Shown here: positions 54,582-62,134 of the stretch, piece by piece | How the letters are laid out: every line of letters begins with the position of its first letter | Numbering within the stretch: position 1 is the first letter of the stretch | Source: Pumilibacter muris | GTDB taxonomy: Bacteria > Bacillota > Clostridia > Christensenellales > Pumilibacteraceae | Assembly: GCF_943193045.1 (NCBI RefSeq) | Contig: NZ_CALPCN010000001.1 | Location: 478,187 to 542,186 of the forward strand | Length of the DNA: 64,000 nucleotides | Direction of reading: 5' to 3' | Notes under the pieces: model-generated | The model's database searches: none | Told to the model about the DNA's origin: nothing | Seen by the model: the letters and a program-made list of their open reading frames with translations, nothing else | Made by a program: the position numbers and the translations under genes

Positions 54582-55355
54582 ATGGCTACAAGAGTGGAAA
54601 TTTGCGGGATTAACACCTCTACGCTCCCCACCCTTACACACAAAGAAACAATGGAACTTATAGACCGCGCACACGCGGGCGACGAGGCGGCGAAAGACAG
54701 ATTCCTGCTTTGCAATATGCGTCTCGTGCTTAGCATAGTGCAACGTTTCGGAAGCAAAAAGGAATGTGCCGACGATATCTTTCAAGTAGGCTGCATAGGC
54801 TTGATTAAAGCTATGGATAATTTCGACACGTCGCTAAATTTGCGTTTTTCAACCTATGCGGTGCCGATGATTATAGGCGAAATACGCCGCTATTTGCGCG
54901 ACAGTTCGAGCATAAGAGTAAGCCGCTCAATACGCGACACCGCTTATAAGGTGCTCCAAAAGCGGCAAGCACTCGAAGCCGAAACAAACAACGAGGCTTC
55001 GCTCGAAGAAGTGGCGGCGGCAATGAACATGCCCGTATCCGAAGTGGTGTACGCTATGGACGCGATTTCCAACCCCGTGTCGCTTTTCGACCCCGTATAT
55101 CACGACAGCGGAGAAACGGTTATGATTATGGACCAAATTTCCGACAAGAAAAATTGCGACGAAAATTGGCTTACGGGAGTGTCTATCAGCGAAGCTATGA
55201 TGAAACTTTCGCCGCGCGAACGTCAAATACTGTCGTTAAGATTCTACGAGGGCAAAACGCAAGTCGAAGTCTCAAACGAAATAGGCATTTCGCAAGCGCA
55301 AGTCAGCCGCCTCGAAAAAAACGCGATTAGCACACTCAAAAAAAGCATAGACTGA
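54582..55355 (+). CDS. sigG: RNA polymerase sporulation sigma factor SigG
   Basis: Late forespore sigma factor. VEICGINTSTLPTLT is the SigG-specific N-terminus; region 2 has DDIFQVGCIGLIKAMDNFD and FSTYAVPMIIGEIRRYLRD, region 4 has the HTH EVSNEIGISQAQVSRLEK. 257 residues from the ATG with AGGAGG six bases upstream. Oriented opposite to sigE, unlike the usual co-directional spoIIGA-sigE-sigG order. Confidence 0.96.
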   Translation: MATRVEICGINTSTLPTLTHKETMELIDRAHAGDEAAKDRFLLCNMRLVLSIVQRFGSKKECADDIFQVGCIGLIKAMDNFDTSLNLRFSTYAVPMIIGEIRRYLRDSSSIRVSRSIRDTAYKVLQKRQALEAETNNEASLEEVAAAMNMPVSEVVYAMDAISNPVSLFDPVYHDSGETVMIMDQISDKKNCDENWLTGVSISEAMMKLSPRERQILSLRFYEGKTQVEVSNEIGISQAQVSRLEKNAISTLKKSID

Positions 55356-55363
55356 GTATAAAA

Positions 55364-55392
55364 AATAACCTTGCAAAAATCGCAAGGTTATT
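55364..55392. terminator. Bidirectional terminator between sigG and sigE
   Basis: 11-bp stem AATAACCTTGC/GCAAGGTTATT with A run before and T run after; serves the convergent sigG and sigE. Confidence 0.9.
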
Positions 55393-55414
55393 TTTTTATT
55401 GCCATACATAACAA

Positions 55415-56122
55415 TCACAATGTTTTAACTATTTCTTTTTTTAAGCGCGATATTATTTTCTTTTCCAACCTCGATATGTACGACTGCGATATACCCAACA
55501 AGTCGGCGACTTCTTTTTGCGTTTTTTCCTGTCTGCCGCTGAGTCCGAAACGCATTTGCATGATTTCTTTTTCTCTGCCGCCGAGCTTGCCTATCGCGTT
55601 CCAAAGAAGTTGCTTTTCAACCGAATTTTCTATATTCTTGCTGACAAGGTCGGGCTCTGTGCCCAAAATGTCGCTCATTAAAAGCTCGTTTCCCTCCCAA
55701 TCCACGTTCAGCGGTTCGTCGAGCGACACTTCGCAACGCAAGCGCACCATTCTGCGCAAATACATTAAAATTTCGTTTTCTATGCAGCGCGACGCATAAG
55801 TTGCAAGTTTTATATTTTTATCGGGGTCGAAAGAATTTACCGCTTTGATAAGCCCTATCGTGCCTACCGAAATAAGGTCTTCAACGTCTATACCCGTGTT
55901 ATCGAATTTGCGAGCGATATAAACCACGAGACGCAAATTGCGTTCTATTAAAGTGCTCTTTGCCGATTGTTCGCCGTTTCTAAGTCGCGCCATAACTTCC
56001 GCTTCCTCTTCCGCCGTAAGCGGAGTGGGAAGCGCCTCGTTCGCTGTTATATACATTAAAACGTTGTCGTCAGGTATATTGTTTAAATCGAATAAACTTT
56101 TCAAAAATTCAATGATTTTCAT
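55415..56122 (-). CDS. sigE: RNA polymerase sporulation sigma factor SigE
   Basis: Early mother-cell sigma factor, 235 residues. [33 protein letters not shown] region 2 (here [19 protein letters not shown]) and [20 protein letters not shown] are SigE/SigK hallmarks; region 4 [23 protein letters not shown]. The N-terminal about 28 residues form the pro-sequence normally removed by SpoIIGA, encoded just upstream. Confidence 0.94.
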   Translation of the reverse strand: MKIIEFLKSLFDLNNIPDDNVLMYITANEALPTPLTAEEEAEVMARLRNGEQSAKSTLIERNLRLVVYIARKFDNTGIDVEDLISVGTIGLIKAVNSFDPDKNIKLATYASRCIENEILMYLRRMVRLRCEVSLDEPLNVDWEGNELLMSDILGTEPDLVSKNIENSVEKQLLWNAIGKLGGREKEIMQMRFGLSGRQEKTQKEVADLLGISQSYISRLEKKIISRLKKEIVKTL

Positions 56123-56175
56123 GTTTCACGTCTCCACACATTATTTCGGTAATTTTCGTTTAAAACAAACGCGGT

Positions 56176-57024
56176 TCAGGTAAAGCTTTCGGTGAGCGCG
56201 GGAAGTATGGCGTTATAATTTTCGCCGCCCGCAAGCTGCGAAAAGGACAACCCGACCATTACATCATATACTATATTCTTACCCTCGTCGAAATAGACTT
56301 CGAATTTTTCGGACGGAACAATCCACATATCCGTTACGCCGCTAACGCTCTTGCACGACAGCCGACGCGCTCCTTTAAAAACCCTGTCTGCCCTGCCCGA
56401 AAGTAACGACGTAAGTTCATCGTCGGAAATAAACGGAATCAACGCCTTTATTCCGAGAACAACAACGGGCAAGCCGCTAACGGAGTCATACAGCCTGTTG
56501 CCTGTGTCAATAAATCCGTTCCCGTCTATTTCTTTTCCGCAAAAAGTTAAGCTGTAACGGCATAACGTTGCCGACAAATCGGTTTTTCGGTGATAGACTG
56601 CGCACACCGCCCTAAACAAATTATAGAGAACTATAGCCGAAATTACGGCGGTGCAAAATCCTACCGACAGCGGCTTATTAAACGCGTCGGAAGCGCTTTT
56701 ATAACGCAAACATCCCGCAAAAAACACACAACCGCCGAATACGAACGTGGCTATAAAAAAAGCCGCAGTGCCCTTTAAATAGCCGCTCTTTCCCGCGAAC
56801 AACACTGCGGAAAGAGCAAAGCCGAGCGCAATTTTCAAAACTGCCGACAGTACGGTAGGCAACGATATTAGCGGGTAAAAAAGCGACGCGGCACTACCGA
56901 GCATGGCTGCAAGCAAAAGTCTCCACCACTCGCGTTTAACTCTCGTAAAACGGTAAGCGGTGGCGCCTATGCAATATGTGAGCAATAAGTTTTGCACTAT
57001 CAACGGTTCGATATATACGCTCAT
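56176..57024 (-). CDS. spoIIGA: Sigma-E processing aspartic protease SpoIIGA
   Basis: 282 residues. About five TMs in the N-terminal half, then the protease domain with the aspartate motif GFIDTGNRLYDS. Cleaves pro-SigE at the septum. The ATG lies 6 bases after a TATTAT box with no ribosome binding site; Spo0A-like boxes lie upstream. It follows ftsZ by 121 bases. Confidence 0.92.
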   Translation of the reverse strand: MSVYIEPLIVQNLLLTYCIGATAYRFTRVKREWWRLLLAAMLGSAASLFYPLISLPTVLSAVLKIALGFALSAVLFAGKSGYLKGTAAFFIATFVFGGCVFFAGCLRYKSASDAFNKPLSVGFCTAVISAIVLYNLFRAVCAVYHRKTDLSATLCRYSLTFCGKEIDGNGFIDTGNRLYDSVSGLPVVVLGIKALIPFISDDELTSLLSGRADRVFKGARRLSCKSVSGVTDMWIVPSEKFEVYFDEGKNIVYDVMVGLSFSQLAGGENYNAILPALTESFT

Positions 57025-57030
57025 ACAAAT

Positions 57031-57075
57031 ATAATAGCATAAACTTTGTCGCCGAAAAATACTGTTGTTGTCGAA
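57031..57075 (-). promoter_or_regulatory. Candidate Spo0A-controlled promoter of spoIIGA-sigE
   Basis: Extended -10 TGCTATTAT (TATTAT 57031-57036). A perfect 0A box TGTCGAA on the plus strand at 57069-57075 lies around -45, and a weaker TTTGTCGCC at 57045-57053 covers the -35 region. No good -35 hexamer, as in the Bacillus spoIIG promoter. Confidence 0.6.
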
Positions 57076-57090
57076 AAAGACCTAATATAA

Positions 57091-57110
57091 GCGGGTAAAA
57101 AAATACCCGC
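57091..57110 (-). terminator. Terminator-like hairpin after ftsZ
   Basis: Stem GCGGGTA/TACCCGC with a loop of six T; the tail TTATATT is weak, so read-through into spoIIGA is possible. Confidence 0.6.
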
Positions 57111-57145
57111 AAATTTATCTTTGCAGGCATTTTATGTTTTTTTGT

Positions 57146-58528
57146 TTATTGTTTATCGTTGCGGTGGCGATTGTTAAGCTGTTTTAAAAATTCGGGGAAA
57201 CCGGAATCGTCAACTTCTACGCGCGAACCGGGAATTTTGGGACCGCCGTCCACAGGCGAAAGGCGCTGAGGCTGCATAGGCTGTTGCGGCGCTACGGGTC
57301 GCTGTTGGGGAGCTCCGTTCCCGAACGGATTAGGGCTTTGATATTGCGGCTGATTGCCGAATGCGGGCGGATATTGCTGTCTGTTATCGTACTGACGACT
57401 TGCGGCGGGATTTACGGGAATTTGTTGGGGTTGCGGCGCGCGAGGCGGTGCTTGAAAGATATTCAATTCGCCGGGATTGCCGCCCGTAAGTCTCGAAAAA
57501 TATTCGTCGCGCGAATTTTGAATAGGCTGTTGCACGGGTTGAGCCTGCTGAGTTGCCGCAGCGGCTTCGCCCATAGGCGTTTCGAAGCCCGTCGCAATAA
57601 TAGTCACCAAAATTTCGTCGTTAAGCGTCTCGCGAATATCCGCGCCGAATATAATGTTCGCCGCAGGATGCACCACCTGACGCACAAGGTCAGCCGCTTC
57701 GTTAATTTCTATAAGCGTAAGGTCCGTTCCGCCCATAATGTTTAATATAACGCTCGACGCGCCTTCTATAGACGTTTCGAGAAGAGGGCTGAAAACGGCT
57801 TGCTTTACGGCTTCAACAGTCCTGCGCTCGCCGCTGCCTCTGCCTATTCCCATGTGAGCTATGCCTTTATCGCGCATAACGGTACACACGTCGGCAAAGT
57901 CGAGGTTAATGAGCGCGGGCGTAACTATTAAGTCGCTTATTCCCTGTATGCCCTGACGCAAAACGTCGTCGGCATATTTAAACGCGTCGAGCACTTGGAG
58001 TTTAGAAGCCACTTGCATAAGCTTTTCGTTGGGAATAACAACAAGCGTATCGACAACCTTTTTAAGGTTTGCTATTCCGATTTCGGCGTTGTTCATGCGG
58101 GTAACGCCCTCGAACGCGAAAGGTTTTGTTACAACCGCTACGGTTAGCTTGCCCATTTCTTTGGCAATAGAAGCCACAACGGGCGCCGCGCCGGTACCCG
58201 TTCCCCCGCCCATTCCTGCGGTTATAAACACAAGATTAGCGTCTTTAATCGCGTCGGCTATGGCAAGGCGACTTTCTTCCGCCGCTTTTTGTCCTATTTC
58301 GGGGTCGGCGCCCGCGCCCATGCCGTGAGTAAGTTTATCGCCTATCTGAATTCTGTGTTGCGCCTTAGACATATTGAGCGCTTGCAAATCGGTGTTAAGC
58401 GATATAAACTGAGCGCTTTTTATATTTACGGCTATCATGCGGTTTACGGCGTTGTTGCCGCCTCCGCCTACGCCGACAACCTTAATAACGGCAGGCATAT
58501 TAGTAATGTTCTTGGAATTGATTTGCAT
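57146..58528 (-). CDS. ftsZ: Cell division protein FtsZ
   Basis: Tubulin-like GTPase of the Z-ring. [13 protein letters not shown] near residue 20, [13 protein letters not shown] tubulin signature, [10 protein letters not shown]. The Pro/Gln-rich linker (about 330-440) leads to the C-terminal FtsA-binding peptide FPEFLKQLN. 460 residues. ATG follows GGAGG by 5 bases. Confidence 0.97.
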   Translation of the reverse strand: MQINSKNITNMPAVIKVVGVGGGGNNAVNRMIAVNIKSAQFISLNTDLQALNMSKAQHRIQIGDKLTHGMGAGADPEIGQKAAEESRLAIADAIKDANLVFITAGMGGGTGTGAAPVVASIAKEMGKLTVAVVTKPFAFEGVTRMNNAEIGIANLKKVVDTLVVIPNEKLMQVASKLQVLDAFKYADDVLRQGIQGISDLIVTPALINLDFADVCTVMRDKGIAHMGIGRGSGERRTVEAVKQAVFSPLLETSIEGASSVILNIMGGTDLTLIEINEAADLVRQVVHPAANIIFGADIRETLNDEILVTIIATGFETPMGEAAAATQQAQPVQQPIQNSRDEYFSRLTGGNPGELNIFQAPPRAPQPQQIPVNPAASRQYDNRQQYPPAFGNQPQYQSPNPFGNGAPQQRPVAPQQPMQPQRLSPVDGGPKIPGSRVEVDDSGFPEFLKQLNNRHRNDKQ

Positions 58529-58581
58529 ATAAACCTCCAAACAACGCTTTAACGTTCTCGTTTTTCTTAAAATTCAGTAAA

Positions 58582-59745
58582 TTATTTTCTTCCGAACAAA
58601 CGTCCGAAAAAACCTTTCTTTTTTGCGGCGGGCTGTTGGTTGAGCACCATATCCATAAGCCCTACAACGGTAGACATATTTGGGCGGCTGAAAGGCGGAA
58701 ACGACGGACTTATTATTTCCACAGGCTTGCCTAACCTTTTGGATAGATAGTCGCGCGCGCCTTTAAGATAGCTAAGCCCTCCGCCCGTAAGATGATAAGG
58801 TATGTAATCGGGGTATTCGTATTCGCATTTTGCCAAACATTTTTCTATTGTGGACGCTATCAAGTTAATACGTTTCATAACGACTTCGTTCACGAGTTTC
58901 GCGGGAAAAGGAATACGGGTGTCGCGGTCGGCAATTTCGTATACGTCCGCTTCCGACGCGTTGAGCGAAAGCACAACTTTGCGCTTTAAACTCTCGGCTT
59001 GCGGAAACGTTATGTTAAACGCCATAGCAAGGTCGCCCGTAATATGACCGCCTCCTACCGAAAAGTTATATAAACTCAACAATCCGTCGCCACGCCCTAC
59101 AGCAACCGAAGTGGTTATATATCCGACGTCTATAAGCACAACATATTGGTCGCGCGTTATATCGTCGAACAAAACGAGTTCTTCGGCAAGCACGCTCGAA
59201 ACGTATTCAACCGACTCTATTCCGAGTTTTTCCAAAATGCCGCTTATAAAGTTTATAAATCTTGTTTCCGCAAGCACATAGGAAATATGCCCGCCGAGTT
59301 TATTGCTCGTCATACCCACAGGCTGAACGAGCCGACGCTCGTCGTCGAGAGTGTAATAAATAGGACCTATGTTAATAACGGTATAATCGGGGTTATTTTC
59401 GAAATCGTCGCCCTGAGCGTGCAAAAGTTCAACGTCTGCTTCGGTTACTTTACGTTTTTTAGTTAGAGAAATGCTCGTGTCGCGGCAAACAACGGTTGTA
59501 AATTCGCCTGGCACGCCTACATAAAGTTGCTTTATTTTGGTGCGCGAATTAGTTTGCGCGTTGTTTACGGCATGTCCGATTGCATATTCGAGTTGCTCCG
59601 GCTGAAACCATTCGCCGTCGGCAAAACCGGCATATTCGCATTCGCCCATGCCGTTTATGCAAATCGTATTGTTGACTCCGCGTTCTCCTATAAATACGTC
59701 TATTTTTCCTGAACCGAAATCAAGAACCGCTACGTCCTGAGCCAC
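58582..59745 (-). CDS. ftsA: Cell division protein FtsA
   Basis: Actin-like ATPase that tethers FtsZ to the membrane. AVLDFGSGKIDVFIG (phosphate 1), LIDVGYITTSVAV (phosphate 2), HLTGGGLSYLKG (adenosine), and a C-terminal amphipathic helix KKKGFFGRLFGRK. 387 residues. GTG start after AGGAG. Confidence 0.94.
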   Translation of the reverse strand: MAQDVAVLDFGSGKIDVFIGERGVNNTICINGMGECEYAGFADGEWFQPEQLEYAIGHAVNNAQTNSRTKIKQLYVGVPGEFTTVVCRDTSISLTKKRKVTEADVELLHAQGDDFENNPDYTVINIGPIYYTLDDERRLVQPVGMTSNKLGGHISYVLAETRFINFISGILEKLGIESVEYVSSVLAEELVLFDDITRDQYVVLIDVGYITTSVAVGRGDGLLSLYNFSVGGGHITGDLAMAFNITFPQAESLKRKVVLSLNASEADVYEIADRDTRIPFPAKLVNEVVMKRINLIASTIEKCLAKCEYEYPDYIPYHLTGGGLSYLKGARDYLSKRLGKPVEIISPSFPPFSRPNMSTVVGLMDMVLNQQPAAKKKGFFGRLFGRK

Positions 59746-59768
59746 TGTTTTCTCCTCACTATGTTTGT

Positions 59769-59797
59769 ATTATATAATGTTATAAGCCATAAGTCAA
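59769..59797 (-). promoter_or_regulatory. SigA promoter of ftsA-ftsZ
   Basis: TTGACT (59792-59797), 17 bases, TATAAT (59769-59774). Confidence 0.85.
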
Positions 59798-59850
59798 GGG
59801 ATTTGCGGCACGCACATGCCCTTAACGCTACAAAAATAAACGCGCCGCAA

Positions 59851-60612
59851 CTACACGCCCGACACGGTTCCGTCGTCGGCACGGTACGAAGCTTTATTCG
59901 CGCCCGTTATAATAAGAGTGCCTCCGTGCACGTCTACGCTACCCGAAAAATAAATCGACAACGCCAGCCTAAGCTTGTCCGCAAGTCCGTCGGGATTGAG
60001 TATTTCGCAACTCATTCCCGTATGGGTTTTCATTTTTATAAACTTGCCCGTTAAGTCTATTTCGTCGAATAAACCCACAACGTCGTTACGGTAATAGCCG
60101 CAACGTTCCAACCCCGCGAAAATTTCGGTTACAACCGAATAAGTGTTTACGCCGCTCTGCGATTCGTATGTAAACGTGTCGCCGTCTTTTAGTTCGGGCA
60201 AGCTGACACCGAGTTTTAGCTCTATTGCTTTCTCCCCGTCGTCGTTGGGCATAACCCTCATGTCGTTGCCGAGATAATAAGTTCTCATTCCGTCGCTTAC
60301 TTTAACGTAAACGCGCACTTCAACATAATTTATGTATATTCTGTTGGGAAAGCTTTTTTCTATATTCAGAACCCGTACTCTCGGAACCTTGCTTTCAACG
60401 TTTGCGCTCACCTTGTTTTTGTTCACGAAAAAGATGCTCGAACCGCGCTTAATACCGTGATTCGCAATAACTTCGGACGCAAGAGAAGAATCTTCCACGT
60501 TTGCGCAAGAAGCGTAAACGTGTTGCACGGAAAAAAGAACGCTGTTGAAAACTACCAAAAGCGTTAAAGACAAAAGCACCGAAAAAAGTATTATGAGCTT
60601 TTTATTTCTCAT
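59851..60612 (-). CDS. ftsQ: Cell division protein FtsQ/DivIB
   Basis: 253 residues. Short cytoplasmic N-terminus, one TM (about 7-29), POTRA domain (VQHVYASCANVEDSSLASEV) and beta domain. Binds FtsL/FtsB. The ATG lies 6 bases after TATAAT with no ribosome binding site. Confidence 0.88.
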   Translation of the reverse strand: MRNKKLIILFSVLLSLTLLVVFNSVLFSVQHVYASCANVEDSSLASEVIANHGIKRGSSIFFVNKNKVSANVESKVPRVRVLNIEKSFPNRIYINYVEVRVYVKVSDGMRTYYLGNDMRVMPNDDGEKAIELKLGVSLPELKDGDTFTYESQSGVNTYSVVTEIFAGLERCGYYRNDVVGLFDEIDLTGKFIKMKTHTGMSCEILNPDGLADKLRLALSIYFSGSVDVHGGTLIITGANKASYRADDGTVSGV

Positions 60613-60618
60613 AAAACA

Positions 60619-60647
60619 ATTATAGCATTTGTCGAAAAATAAATCAA
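60619..60647 (-). promoter_or_regulatory. Promoter of ftsQ with Spo0A-box-like site in the spacer
   Basis: TTGATT (60642-60647), 17 bases, TATAAT with extended TGC (60619-60624). The plus strand TTTGTCGAA (60628-60636) in the spacer matches the 0A box. Confidence 0.65.
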
Positions 60648-60675
60648 GTGTTTGCGCGCAAATCCGCGATTGTAG

Positions 60676-61935
60676 TTAAATCCGTACTCTCGAAATATCG
60701 GCGCCGAGAATCGCGAGAGCGTTTTCTATTCGGTCGTATCCTCTGTCTATATGCCTAACTCCGCTTATAACGGTTTCGCCTTCGGCGCCGAGAGCCGCCG
60801 TTACAAGCGCCGCTCCGCCGCGCAAATCTTCGGCACACACAACTGCGCCTCCCAACCGTTTCACGCCTTTAACCACCGCCACACGGTCTTTAACGATAAT
60901 TTTAGCGCCCATTTTAACGAGTTGCGTAGTATATTTAAACCTGCTTTCGAACATATTCTCAACTATAAAACTCGTTCCGTCGGCAGCCGCAAGCATAGCC
61001 GTTATTTGAGGTTGCATATCGGTGGGAAAACCCGGAAAAGGCTGAGTTTCTATTTTATGCACGGCGTGAAGTTTTCCGCTCGACTGTATATACGCCCCGT
61101 CGGGAAGGTCGTCTACTCTGCACCCCGCCCTACGCAATTTTTCGAGCACCGCTTGCATATGTTCGGGTTCTACGCCCGTAATACGCGCGCTGCCGCCCGC
61201 AGCGCCCACCGCCGCAAGATAAGTAGACGCGGCAATTCTGTCGCCGAGCGGAACGTATTCGCCTCCTCCGAGCGAACCTACGCCCTCAACCGTTATAACC
61301 CCGCTACCCGCGCCCGTAACTTTACCGCCAAGATAATTTATAAAGTTTTGCAAATCAACAATTTCGGGCTCGCGCGCCGCGTTTCGAATAACGGTTATGC
61401 CCTTCCCGAGAACGCCCGCCATCATTATATTTTCGGTGGCGCCCACGCTGGGAAAATCCAAATTCACTACTCCGCCGCGCTTTTCGGTTCCGTCGCAAAT
61501 TATCATGCCGTTAGATTCGGTTACTTTAATGCCGAGACATTTAAGCCCGTATATATGTAAGTCTATCGGACGCAAACCGATTTCGCAACCGCCCGGATAG
61601 CTTATGTCGGCATATCGGAAACGCGCGAGTATAGGTCCTAAAATGAATACAGACGAACGAATGGAGCTTGTAAGTTCTGCGGAAACAAGCTTAGGATTTG
61701 CGTTTTTGCAATTAACCGTCAATACCCCGTCCGAAAGTTCGGCTTCCCCGCCTATAGACTTGATAATTTCTATCATGCTGAATATATCGGCAATAGCGGG
61801 ACAATTTCTTATATGTATTTCTTTGTCCGACATTATGCAACACGCTATAAGCGGTAACACGGAGTTTTTTGCCGCCGACACATGCAAGTCTCCGCCGAGC
61901 TTTCTTCCGCCTCGGACAATCAGTTGTTCTTTCAT
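60676..61935 (-). CDS. murA: UDP-N-acetylglucosamine 1-carboxyvinyltransferase
   Basis: First committed step of peptidoglycan synthesis. Start MKEQLIVRGGRKLGGDLHVS with AAKNSVLPL; catalytic Cys in SYPGGCEIGLRPIDLH (fosfomycin-sensitive form). An upstream in-frame extension is rejected; a GAGGGTGG lies before the ATG at 61935. 419 residues. Confidence 0.96.
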   Translation of the reverse strand: MKEQLIVRGGRKLGGDLHVSAAKNSVLPLIACCIMSDKEIHIRNCPAIADIFSMIEIIKSIGGEAELSDGVLTVNCKNANPKLVSAELTSSIRSSVFILGPILARFRYADISYPGGCEIGLRPIDLHIYGLKCLGIKVTESNGMIICDGTEKRGGVVNLDFPSVGATENIMMAGVLGKGITVIRNAAREPEIVDLQNFINYLGGKVTGAGSGVITVEGVGSLGGGEYVPLGDRIAASTYLAAVGAAGGSARITGVEPEHMQAVLEKLRRAGCRVDDLPDGAYIQSSGKLHAVHKIETQPFPGFPTDMQPQITAMLAAADGTSFIVENMFESRFKYTTQLVKMGAKIIVKDRVAVVKGVKRLGGAVVCAEDLRGGAALVTAALGAEGETVISGVRHIDRGYDRIENALAILGADISRVRI

Positions 61936-62082
61936 ACCTACCACCCTCTTTATCGGATAATATAGTGTATGAAAATCCGTAAAAACTGTTACATTTTCGG
62001 TTGCGGCAGCATAAATAAATTGCAAACCGTTTATAAAATCGTACTATGACGACATAAATTTCTTATTTTTTCTAACTGCAAA

Positions 62083-62113
62083 AAATACGCCCGCAAAATT
62101 TGCGGGCGTATTT
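62083..62113. terminator. Terminator after the coiled-coil gene (bidirectional)
   Basis: 14-bp stem AAATACGCCCGCAA/TTGCGGGCGTATTT with A/T runs on both sides. The 61936-62082 stretch between it and murA holds the murA leader; no clear promoter was settled on. Confidence 0.85.
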
Positions 62114-62134
62114 AAAACTATTTCACTATTCTTT

